Shown: one piece after another, positions 47,921-60,000 of the stretch
How positions within the stretch are numbered: the first letter of the stretch is position 1
Layout of the letters: each line of letters opens with the position of its first letter
Translations under genes and position numbers: made by a program
The notes under the pieces: model-generated
Told to the model about the DNA's origin: nothing
Database searches by the model: none
The model's input: the letters and a program-made list of their open reading frames with translations, nothing else
From: Apostichopus japonicus
Taxonomy: Eukaryota; Echinodermata; Holothuroidea; Aspidochirotida; Stichopodidae
DNA length: 60,000 nt
Assembly: GCF_037975245.1 (NCBI RefSeq)
Contig: NC_092570.1
Coordinates: forward strand, 7,113,001-7,173,000
Reading direction: 5' to 3'

Positions 47921-49840
47921 TTAAATGTCCTCCTTGGCATCTTGAATTTTGTTCAAAGTCCTTGTCATTTTGGGTTTCATTGCTCTCGGTGCAATAATCG
48001 ATTGTAAAGCGTCAAAAGAAGCCTTCCGGGTCGTGTGACCAGAATTCACGTTTCCTTTTCGGCTAACCAATAACAAGATCACGTTTCCGTCAGGGTCTGT
48101 CGTCTGCCATCTTTGTGGACTAATAGGGCTACATGCATGAGGAAGTAACGGTACCAATTCTCCAGCTTCGCGCACTTTGAATTGTAAGAACGCAGAGTTC
48201 AAAGGTCGAACTGTATATTCACGAGGCACTTTCTTGATAGCGAGTTGAATGTCCACGTTATTCCTGCTATGGACTAAGAAATAACAAAAATCCTGCCGTT
48301 GATAATCAACGTTCCTCCCCAAAAGGAGGCTGTAAAAACGAATCATGTCTTCCCAGCCTTCCGCACTTGAATAAACCATGAATCGCAGATGTTCGTTCCC
48401 ATAATGCACCTGTCGAACCGCCCAGAGCGGCATCTCAGTCTCAGTTGTGTAAAAGTTTTGAAAGTTGGGCTCACAGAGGACATGTTTCCCTGATATGTCA
48501 GAGGAATGGTGTAACTTCCATGGACTACCGGCTAAATACGATTGTGCCTGCACAATACGGTTATCGTCTAAATCCTCGGTATATTGCATAAACAACACTA
48601 CGGCAAGAGCGGGAAGACATTTGTCCATAGAGTTGGATATACCATTGGGACGACTCCGTTCAGCGATGTTGAAGAGTTTGAACGACGGGTCGTACCTCTC
48701 TGTTAACGGTTGAATTGTATGTTTTAAGGATGAACTTTGACCTGGGTCTGTGACAAAATGAAGCGTCACAAAGTAGGGGTCCCGGAGTCCATCGCCGTCA
48801 AACGATTCCTCACCTGCAGAAAGAGATTAGACGGTTTGAAATTTGGATGAAACTTAATGAATTTATTTCTTTTGTATTATACAGCATGGCAAATTTGTTA
48901 TTAGGCTACTTGACATAAAGCGGGCACAAGAACATGCTGTATGCTCTATAGCTGGCGAAGAAGGTGATATTCGAAGCAAAGCAATGAAACCCCCACCAAT
49001 AATTGTGCCATTAACATTCTTAATAGGTCGCTGGTATGAATGTAATGCATTCTGGTTGAATAAGCTTTAAATCGAAGAGAAACTACTAAACTGTGTATAT
49101 TGGTAGCCAAACGACATTGCAGTGCAAGTTAAAAGCCATTCGATTTACGATAAGTAAATTAGTCGTTAACAGATAGCTGCCACTCACGCAGGAATCTACT
49201 GTTTCAGAGGGAGGGTGGGGGTGGGAAGGTGGAGGTGGCATAATCTGTTTTAAGTGTAATACCCACAATACGTATAATCAGATCAACACTGTGATTCTTA
49301 TACGGTATAATGGCTCACCCACTTTTCCAAGCAATGGAGTAATTTTCCATCGGGAGGGATATTCGGCTGAACTTGGAGATAAGAAGAGTGCAATGTACTT
49401 TCGACAGGAAGGCAAGTACTTTTTTTAAGAAAAAGTCGCCCAGGGAAGAACCTGGGCACGAAACCAAACTACCAAACGACTGATCCGCTCTAAGCCCCAG
49501 TCCCATTGCATCGGGACTGTGACTGTGTGATCATCGTCGGGTGTGCATCACCATTCCCCTCGAAAGGGAACAGATACTACAGGAGGGCAAGTGTTTTGAC
49601 TCAAGCCGTGCTAAGTGTGACGCGTACGGTACGGTAAGTCGTAAAACTTGACTATTTATTGTAGCCCATCAACATGTACTGACATGTGAAATATATTGGC
49701 TAAGTTTAGTTTTCTTTCATTACGCTACTTCACTTTAATGAGACTTCGATGAATAATTCATAAGTGAAGTCATACTTACTCGAAACACTTGAACCAGATG
49801 GTGACGACATTCTGTAGGGAGGAGCTGGTTCAATCGGCAT
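47921..49840 (-). CDS. FAM124-family protein, two coding exons
   Basis: Coding exons on the minus strand are 49840-49780 (20 residues plus one base) and 48813-47921. The donor GTAAGT and acceptor TTTCTGCAG agree in phase, giving 317 residues. The protein has the FAM124A/B signature: TLHFVTDPGQ (37-46), PALAVVLFMQ, PLWAVRQVHYGNEHLRFMVY, DMIRFYSLLLGR, DFCYFLV, VDIQLAIKKVP and LVPLLPHACSPISPQRWQT with DPDGNVILLLV. The family has no settled biochemical role; the repeated beta-strand and DGN patterns resemble a glyoxalase/VOC-like fold, which is inference. Vertebrate members run to about 450-550 residues, so this one lacks most of their C-terminal extension. The ATG lies one base after a splice acceptor (49841), implying a non-coding 5' exon upstream that I could not locate. 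Confidence 0.88.
49434..49515 (-). repeat. SINE-like sequence with a 7-bp hairpin
   Basis: GCCCAGGGAAGAACCTGGGC forms a perfect 7-bp stem with a 6-base loop. On the minus strand it is preceded by GGCTTAGAGCGGATCAGTCG and TTTGGTAGTTTGG, which look like a tRNA-derived repeat. The resemblance is weak. It lies within the FAM124 intron. Confidence 0.35.
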
Positions 49841-49841
49841 C

Positions 49842-51015
49842 CTAAAAAAAAAAATTAGGTGAAAGTTAAGGGAATTTTAACTATTGAAAATCATAGTATC
49901 ATTTTATGCAGCTATAAGCTTCTTTCATATGAAAAAGCTCGGCAAAATATGCCGGTTGTCATAGTCGTTGGGCAAACGTTGGCAAACAGAGCAAAAATAA
50001 AATGTTTGCTCTTTTAAGATTAAAAACCATGCATTATTTCAACTGCGCATGCGTGTAGTAAGGCTCTATAAGTGATTCAGAGGAACATTGCATATATACC
50101 TTTCAGTTCACTATATATAGGAAGTATACATGTGAAGCACACAACCTGATCGAGACATGTTAACTTGTACATTAACGCAACCGTGACGCTTAAATGGATT
50201 GAATATGAAAATTATGTAAACAAATGCTCAACACGCGTAGGTGTGTATTGTATCACGCTTCAGTATATACAGTAGTATACAACCTTGACTCTTAATCATA
50301 GATAAGCTGATTGTCAATATCGGTTAAACCTCCCTAGCAACCACTGACGCTTGATCAAGTCAACATTTAGTACACAGTTATATCGAGAATGTTTCGTGTA
50401 TAAGATAATATACGTACATGCACGGGATAGGTTAACTGAACGTGAACATTCAGCACTGTAACATAGGATACTAGCTATGCTTATTTGATTATGTTATGTT
50501 ATTGTATTGCGTGGTTCACATACGGTAACTAAGGACTGGTTATGCATAGGCTATATAATGTTAATGAAAACACGGTATGGCACGTATTATATGCTATGAT
50601 AATTGATACTGGGGTTGTGAGGAGGGATGGAAGGGGAGGGAACGGGTTTCCATCGGACTATTTCTGCCTCTTTCTCAATCACCAAAGAAATTCAGTATAC
50701 CAGTCTGTGAGAGGGTGATACAGTTTACCCCAAAATTTCATCTTCCCGTGAAATTTGACTTCCCTCAGCTCCCTGTCTAATTTTACACTTCATTCCGTAT
50801 ATTCTGAACCATGATTGCAAAATCTAACCACTGGGTGCCCCCTCCCCTATATTTTCGAAGTTTGAAAAAATGAAATAAGAAAGCGCCCAAAAAAAAGCCC
50901 CCCAAAAAAGCGTCATTTATCTAGAGGCAGTAAATAAGAATATGAGATACAGAATACTGTGAGAGCAATAGTGCGTCGTGGTTCCGATACTGTTAACTTT
51001 GGATTTCACCACTTT
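49842..51015. other. 5' flank of FAM124
   Basis: The non-coding first exon and promoter of FAM124 probably lie here or further right. I cannot point to either. Confidence 0.4.

Positions 51016-52218
<1,203 letters not shown>

Positions 52219-52310
<92 letters not shown>
52219..52310. repeat. TA microsatellite
   Basis: A pure TA run of about 92 bases. Confidence 0.96.
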
Positions 52311-52314
<4 letters not shown>

Positions 52315-52781
52315 TATATACATGCAAGGCAATATATAACGCTACACAAACACACACACGGAGAATTATTCCTTCTCGGGTTTGTTATATACCAAGGCCA
52401 ATTTTTATTTTGTCTTCTTTATTTTTTGAAACAGTCATGTTGATAATTAGCTTGCTGGATTGGAAAAGTTTCACCCATACGGGCTCAAGCAATTAATTAT
52501 CACCAAGTATAGAGTAAACAAGTATCGCGCTAGATGAATTTACGCGTCAAACCGGTTACTACTGCCACACACACACGGAAGTCACAGATGGGTTCTGTAT
52601 AACTTCCATTGATTTTTCTTTTAATGTACTGATTATGGACTTTCCCCTTGAGTTAATGAGTGAAGATAATAACGAATATGGGATTCAATTATTAACTTGT
52701 GAGCCAAAACACGTACATGTGCTTGTGTTTACAGTTTCACCCCCCCCCCCACCCCCAGCCCCGTTCCCAGAGAATAATTAC

Positions 52782-53010
52782 TTAAAGCAGCATTCAGGAA
52801 TTTGTCTAGTTTCAAGATTCATGCTGTATGTATGACGCATACACATAACAAATAGTACAACAAGAACCATCTTCAGTGCTCCTTTAAACTGCTTAAAGCA
52901 ACAATCAGGATTTCATTCTCCCAGTATCACGTTCAGGCCGTACACGGTAGAATCAAACAAGACATATTGAATGTTTCTTTAAAGTGTTAAAGCAACATGC
53001 AGGATTATAT
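52782..53010 (+). repeat. Three spaced copies of TTAAAGCAACATGCAGGA
   Basis: TTAAAGCAGCATTCAGGA (52782), TTAAAGCAACAATCAGGA (52893) and TTAAAGCAACATGCAGGA (52987) lie in the same orientation, 111 and 94 bases apart. The second and third are preceded by CTTTAAA. The 5' TTAA resembles MITE ends, but all three point the same way, so this is a diverged tandem array of about 100-bp units or repeated one-ended fragments. Confidence 0.65.
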
Positions 53011-54632
53011 TCATCATTTATGATACAAGAAGAGATCAAGAAAGATTTCGTGACTCATGTTGTGGTTTTAGATGAAACATGTTAATCAACAAATACAATC
53101 TCAAAACCTTATAGTACAACATGTATTCTATATATAAACCTATTGAATAAAGCAAAGTCTTAATTTAATGAAACTATTATAGTTGTCAAGAAATGAACTG
53201 TTTCGATGGCAAATTTGATGCCGGACATCTTCAGCACCAATATATTTATTGCAACTTAATTCCTCTTTAGTCTTCACTACTTTACTGTAGCATTTATTCT
53301 TGAATATCTGTCAAATATAGGACTTACTTGTTTTTATTCACAATGCCAGCGTTGTTTTACACAGAATTCGATGAACAATTGTAGAAAATAGAAGAAAAGT
53401 CAAGCACGTGCCATTTTAAGTCGTGAGTACTCCTGGTGTGATATAAAGTTGTCAAAAGGGACAAAATTTCATGCTTAAGAGTTCACGACTTTTGTGTCTA
53501 GGACAACCAATTATGCTAACGCTTGGAGGGATAGTGAGAGCAATCACAGAGTGCCGCCCAGTATTTAACAAATACCCACAAAAGTGACAACAAAACAACC
53601 TTCGTTACAAACAATAAAACGTTTGAAGTAAGAAAGGATCAAAACGACAGATAAAAGGCAATTCCCCTTACGTCAATTGAACCAATTGTGTCAATTGTCT
53701 CGCTATCGGGTAAGGGTTATTATTCGATAGAAGTCATTGAAAAAACATCGTCAATATATACAACACTTTCGATTGCAAGGATAGCAAAATGAGCAACATC
53801 CCTTGAAATCTTTTCTTTCTGAAAAGGGTTTAGACGAGAGAAGCTGGATTATGGGATTTTAGGATGTCATTCAATTCATCACTTATGCGTGACTATCCGA
53901 GCTGTTGTTATTCGGAGTCAAATATCGACTAACCGGATTTTCAATAGGGGTATTATGCGCATATGTCTTAGTTGCATTGATCTATGATTGTTACTTTAAG
54001 CGCTCAGATTAATTGTTACCACCGAGTTTGCGGTGTAGCTGCCGACACCAATCAGAATCGATCGACGGCTATAGGCCTACGGAAACGGGATAACCAATCA
54101 AAAAAGCAAACGGACAAAATGAACATAACTTCATGTCAAGCCATGTGTTCTAAGAAATGCTAAATGAAGCGAATTGACTTCAAATGTTGAATTGAATACC
54201 GTTGACCACATGAACGATTGCCACTTTGTGGCAAGAGCAGGGTTATACCATAAATAAACAACACTGTTTCGGTGTTTGGTTTTATTTTGTGAAAATCGAA
54301 AACATCTTTTAGTTCCCCGAAAAAGTGTAGAAATTTGCGAGAGTGAATTTTACAAGGGTAAATTATAACAATGTAGTTCACAATATTGCTCACGATCTAT
54401 CTAAAGTTTCCTTCAACAAATGAACTGGTACAGTTCGAAAGTTTGTTATTATTATTTGCAATTTGATTCTGAGGTTTATAGCTTACTATGGATCGTGTCT
54501 GTAGCGCGAAGGAATGTTTCAATGTTAATCTTAGTTCCACTCACAACGTTATATACGTACGTTCATAATGTAGAAAAGAGTACATACATTCACACAATGA
54601 AGTAAATGACTTAGAAAGCAATGGTGCTTTTT
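53011..54632. other. Gene-free stretch
   Basis: AT-rich sequence without recognisable genes. Confidence 0.4.
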
Positions 54633-55030
54633 GAGAATTGAGAACAAATTGTTGCTCCCTGATGAGTTAATACGTAATATTTTCGTTTCATCAGCTTATT
54701 TTGAGTAAAAAAGGTAAATAAGGAGACAATATATTTCTCAGGGAATCCTGGACATGCCATTGAGGCCCCCCCCCCCTCCGCCAGCCTTGCACATCATAGG
54801 TTAGTATCTATACTGTACGAATTGAAACTGATACACTCAAAAGAATTGAAAACAACTTGTTGCTCCCTGAAAAGTTAAAACGTAATAATTTCGCTTAATC
54901 AACTTATTTTGAGTAACAAAGAGTAAAATAAGGAGACAATATATTTCTCATCGAATCCGGGAAAAGGCATTGACGTCTCCCCCCCCCCCAACCCCCATAT
55001 GTACATCAGAGGTTAGTATCTACACTGAAC
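54633..55030 (+). repeat. Tandem duplication with a 208-bp period
   Basis: GTTGCTCCCTGA starts at 54651 and 54859. Both units continue with CAGCTTATTTTGAGTAA or CAACTTATTTTGAGTAA, then AAGGAGACAATATATTTCTC, a C-run and GGTTAGTATCTA. The copies differ at many positions, so the duplication is old. Each ends with its own C-run at the same place. Confidence 0.87.
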
Positions 55031-58000
55031 GTTTAAAAGTTACTGGAAGTCTCAATATTCATCACTAAATAAAAAATAATAATAATAATAAATGTAAATG
55101 AAATTTTTCATCGATCTTGGTTGTTGACCTGTGAGTGTTGAATTAAACGTTCTAGCTGTTTTTTCTATGCACGAATACACGGGAACAAGTTTAAATCATT
55201 CAGGGCCTTTCTATAAAAATTCGTGGGAAACTTCCGGGCACACTTAATGTAATGGTTTGGAGACACTACATGGAGTCCGACAAGTACTTCCGGTGACATT
55301 TAGAAGCATCCGGAGACGGTAGTGAAAATGCAATTGGACTGTTCCGGGAAATCGGGTCATTTAGGCAAATATTCATCGTAAAACTATAGCAGATAAGTTG
55401 GAAGATCAAACACATATAGCATCGGAAAGAATGTCATCAAAGATACCATCGAAATTAATACTGAATAGAGCTATAACGACTATACTAGCAAATATGTCTT
55501 ATATTACGGAGATTAAAGGTTCGGATCCCTGCCGTCCATAACCGAAACTTTCCTAGCTTTCGCAAAATAAAATTTATCATTTTAAAGTCTGTTGCTTCCA
55601 AAACCGAATTTACAAGAGAAAAGTCAAATCTGAACAGAGCGCCTGCCGTTTCGACCACGATATGACCCTTCTTCTGAGAAATATTGAAATGTGAATCCGA
55701 TAAAGCCTAACATTGTTTTTTAGTTATTCCGTTTCAGAGGGTGACGTTATTTACAAATTTTACTGTTTGTCAAGTTGCTGGTGGATTAAGATTTCTTTTA
55801 ATTATACTAGAATTGGTCTAAAATTCATTAAATAAGGTGAAAGTGGTTAACTATGCAAAAAAAGTGAAGAATTGTTCCTGAATTTAATATTTTGGTATAT
55901 ACGGCACGTGCAGTTTATATAGTTTCGTAACTTACATATTTAGCCCGAAAATGAGAACAAATTAAACATCAGTTATTTCAGTTTGTATATATGAAGAAAA
56001 TTAGGTCTTACCAATCGTGTTGAGGTATTTTGAGGTAATTATTAGATGGTTGCTTTTCTGATTTCTTATCCATCGATCTGCACACATTTGAAATTTTCAT
56101 AGGATGCACAAATTTATCCCTTTCGCCGTTTGATTTGCTAAGCGGGAAATTTTTCCTGGATGCTTTCATCTTCGTGTTGTCAAGGTAACCGCTCGTATCT
56201 TTAGGCTACACGCGTTAACTCCAACATGAATATGCCTCCGGGCAAGTTTAAAAACAATAGAATATTGAACTCACACATGGGCGGTTCACCGAGTCACATG
56301 ATGCAGACGCTGGTCACATATATGACAGTCCATGCTGAATTCAGTGTGTTCAAGTTCATCTATATAACAAACGTATCTTCATGTCAACCTTATAGACCTC
56401 TTTTGATGTTCCATGTTCCATCTTGATTTCATTCAATTAACTGCGTATACGTGACGTCACTCTTCAGCAAGATAGATAATACAGAGAAAATATAGAATTG
56501 ATGTATATTATTCTTGTAAGCTGATCGCAGTGGTCCAATCAGATACCATGGAACGCGAAGCGTCATATTCGAAGGTAAATAAACAGTCCATGCAAGTATC
56601 AGCTAGTTATTCATTTTTGTGATTGACAGTTTACACATCCCAAGAGACTCTAATTTTAAGTTCTAAGAAAACCCCAGAGAAGCAAAGAAAAGAAGGGTAA
56701 ATCGAGTTCACGGTGACACCAGCCTTTCCAACAAAAAAAAAAAAAAAAAAAAAAATCGGTTTTGCTCGAACTTTAAAGTAACATGTCTTTTGTTTCCTAC
56801 AAGTACAACCAAATATATAGGAAATCGTTTCGTGTATGATTGTTTATATGATCATAACTTTGATAACATGTTGAATTTAGCGATGACAATGAAGTTAACA
56901 GGTTAACAAAACCGCAAAGTTCATGTGATTTGTCACACTGTGTTATACGTTTGACAAGCCTTAAATCATACATGCGCTAATGATTACCCCTTACATCTGT
57001 GAATGTAAAGGTATATTAGAACATTATTTATGTCAAGTTCAGTATTCTGGATCGTGTCAAACAAAGATAATTTGAGGAGAACAGATCTCGTTTCAATATT
57101 GATACAGCCAGCCTACGATATGAATGTAACACAATACATTCATGTATATGCATTTTAGTATAGCTATACGATTTGAGTGTTGTCACGTATATAACAGTCT
57201 CTTCCGTAAGGAATACTCTTAAGGACAAAATACTCACACGGGTTTCCATATCATTTCATGAATATTCATGCTGTCTTATATAAAAGACAGCCAGTTGGAA
57301 CAATTTCCTAATGCTAATACCTCTCTAAACTGTACTCCAATATCATGCTTCAAAGCACTGGTATTGACAGTACAAACAGTTCCTAAACTTGCTCTGATAG
57401 AAACATGATATTCATACTGCTCGTACTGACAATACGAGTGCTCTGAAGCAGGACATGGCAATACAGTATAGAAACATTTGTCCAAAATTGGTTGATAAAA
57501 GAGACCGCTTTGAAAACTATTCTGTGTGACTTTGGTTTTACTTATTTATAGCTCAGTTCAAGATTTTTAGTATAGGCCTACTAATTATTAGGTGTACGCT
57601 CAGAGTTGCCGAAAGTTGACATCTAAACAAGGTGATTTGAGGATGTCTGGTAAAACTAGGACTATTTTGCTGTTTCGTTTAAAGCACCGTGTATAGAATT
57701 TGAAAGCTTCGCATCTCTCTTAAAGTATTACTTACTTACTTACCTACAAACAAACAAGCAATCCAAGCAAAACATACGTCGCGAGTGTTGATTGGATAAC
57801 TATAACATTGACCTTTATACGACCTCCTTATAACAACAATCAGAGGGAGTATAAGATTGACGACTTTATTTATCTTTTTGTTTATCATTTATTGAATTTG
57901 ATTTGTTTAGGATACATGGCAGACATGTACCGCTATGGTTGCAGGAAAATATTCCAGGATAGGCTGCAAAAGAATTGGTTTTATTTTTATAAGTATTATG

Positions 58001-60000
58001 AGCAATATTCTCATGATAAGGTATTACCTGGAAAGTTATTAAGTTGTCCGTGCGAAGTGCTCTTTGTTAACTTTATAAATAAGTATTCCTTACTGTATTC
58101 AATACAGTTTTTCCCGATGCGTGATAGTTCTAAAAAATTATTTAAAAAACAAACACACACTTACATACACACCCACACACACAACTGAGAATTTCCGAGG
58201 AAGCTCTGTTGCTGAATCAAGTTATAGGCTACATGCACATCATGCAGTCACAATAAAAAAGAACGTTGCAATCCCGCTGAGTATACGGTTCCCCAGTCCT
58301 CGGTCTTCCGTATAAATATCGTTGCAAATAAAACACATTTCAGAATATTATCATCCTAAGCTAAGACATTTTTTTCTGCCAATCGTTTAATGTAAGAACT
58401 AATCACATAATACTGTTCTTCAATATAATATTCCTCCTGTCTTTCGCAATAATAAAACAAAAACCAGTTGGCTATTCTATTACATATTCCCATCGCGATG
58501 TAGGCTAATCTATCGTGTGTCGGTATAGTACTAGTATGCTCCCTTTGATGAGGGTGCACCTAATCGTTACACTGGAACCTCCTTTACCTGCCTACGAGGG
58601 ATGTATATAATATGGTGTTTCGTTGACAGTACTAAGCGGTTTTCTTTTGTGTGGCTGTCGAGTTTCAATGTTTCTGCACTATTGCCTTTATCGATGGTAA
58701 AACGATCTCTTATAGCCTCCATCATTCTGCATGAGTGGCGACATTCAGCCAAATGACCGTTAATGAAACTAATCATTGATTGTATACTGTTTTGCACCGT
58801 TGACGCAAAGTAAGAATGAACATTTCGCTGAGTTTGAATGTAACTACGGTACCTGATTATTTGCATCTATTATAATTAGCTATAACATTCAGCGACGTTA
58901 TGTCTATGCACTTTCTTTAAACCCTATTTTCAACTAATAGGATTGAAAACGTTTGTCAATTATCCAATGCTGAAACTTTTCATTCCTGCATTATTGCAGT
59001 TTTTTTCTCTCCGGAACATTTCAAACTTTTAGAACATCAGAAGTCTAGGAAGCAAGCAGTTTTATTGTGTACATGGGTGTAATTCCTAATTGGTGTCATT
59101 GAGACTGTTCTAAAACTTTTTTTTTAATAATTCAGAAAATAAAATATTACATACGTTACAAAACAAGGATCCTAAGGTAGTTTTTGAAGTGGTGTCAGAA
59201 GTGGGATAAAGCCACAGATATAAATAAAGCTTGACGTTTACGTAACATAATTATGTTGCGAAATGGTACCAAAAATAAATCTATTACAGGAAGAAAGAAT
59301 AGATGCATAATAAATTTAATTCTCTACCTTTTATTGCGCTTTATCTATGTTAGTCCTCGCAATTATTTGAAATGCACGGCCTCCCATAAAGACCAAAGTT
59401 CTTAGAGAAGACACGTTTCAATGAACTGGTTATATGGTGACAAACGGCGCTAATGCATCATCCGCATCCAAAGCTTCGTTTTCTACTTTAACTGACACCC
59501 GCTGAGATAATGACTCCAATAACAGAGACCATAGTCAGCCGTCGGCTCCTCAATATTATATCATCTTATCGTGCAAAATCGATTGCTTTTGTATCTATTT
59601 ATATCTCTGGGAAGATAATATGAACCGGTTCCGCGAAATTCTGGCTAAGTCTTTCAAACTTGCAACTATTGCAAAATATGAGATAATAAGACGTATATTT
59701 TAGATTTCGCTTCTACCGAACAACGATTGCTTTTAAAAATGTGCATGTCACGAGATTTCTCGTACGACACCATGCCTCTGAAGTGTTTTAGGGTAACCTT
59801 TGAATAAGTTATATCTATCAATTGAAAATCGTGATTCTCCAAAGAATAGGAATTATTTTAAGAAAAAAAAAATCGATTAATCGAAATAAGATAGTGCTTG
59901 TGGAGTACTTCGGTGGATTATAGATTCAGACAGTAAACACTGATATGGGTAGTTATATCATACAAGGTGTGTGCAACAATTGAATATAGGGTGCACCTGT
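55031..60000. other. Gene-free right end
   Basis: No gene is supported. A 23-base A-run sits at 56733-56755 and a full CRE palindrome TGACGTCA at 56452-56459. Two minus-strand frames (57276-57485 and 58567-58866) read as mixed-composition protein but match nothing I know and lack clear splice borders. The region could contain 5' exons of genes outside the window. Confidence 0.4.

Noticed and set aside
57808-58188. A 126-codon plus-strand frame rich in Tyr/Phe/Leu
   Set aside because: It is typical of AT-rich non-coding frames, ends in a CA-rich repeat, and shows no domain.
58567-58866. A 99-codon minus-strand frame
   Set aside because: No known domain, no clear exon borders, and length within chance for AT-rich DNA. 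RNA evidence would be needed.

Overview
This window looks like AT-rich nuclear DNA of an animal, most likely a marine invertebrate deuterostome. An echinoderm such as a sea cucumber would fit, but that is a guess from gene types and repeat style. Genes are sparse and eukaryotic: spliced exons with GT/AG borders, intronless receptor and ankyrin genes, tRNA-derived SINEs, many TA microsatellites and many short DNA transposons. There are no operons, phage genes or CRISPR arrays.

Four genes can be supported as intact: (1) an intronless rhodopsin-type GPCR on the minus strand (15000-15977); (2) an intronless ankyrin-repeat plus SOCS-box protein, ASB type, on the minus strand (35267-36796); (3) a four-exon arylacetamide-deacetylase-like esterase on the plus strand (38548-43032), whose splice phases all agree and give 424 residues; (4) a FAM124-family protein on the minus strand (47921-49840) with two coding exons and 317 residues. 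A fifth locus (28323-29812) holds two consecutive exons of the second nucleotide-binding domain of an ABCC-type transporter. They are broken by several single-base insertions and appear to be a pseudogene fragment. These genes show no common pathway; their closeness looks incidental.

Layout: 1-14.9 kb has no recognised gene but holds three hAT-like MITEs, a TTAA-flanked MITE, a tRNA-SINE, a perfect 33-nt inverted repeat resembling a hammerhead ribozyme of Penelope-like elements, a large TA/TTTA array and a 579-bp TTAA element. 15-16.2 kb is the GPCR and its probable promoter, which carries three AGGTCA-like half-sites between CCAAT boxes. 17-28 kb is repeats: two degenerate minisatellites, two antiparallel copies of one hAT-like family, a TTAA MITE and transposon debris. 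28-32 kb holds the ABCC fragment, a 202-bp-period direct duplication and a long TTA array. 34.7-36.8 kb is a CCAAT-dense stretch plus the ASB gene. 38.5-43.6 kb is the esterase with MITEs in its introns and just after its stop. 43.6-60 kb is FAM124 among TA arrays, a degraded SINE and short tandem duplications.

The strongest structural result is the set of short non-autonomous DNA transposons that can be delimited to the base by terminal inverted repeats and target-site duplications: five with perfect 8-bp duplications, three with imperfect ones, and three copies of a TTAA-flanked family. I found no new multi-gene system.
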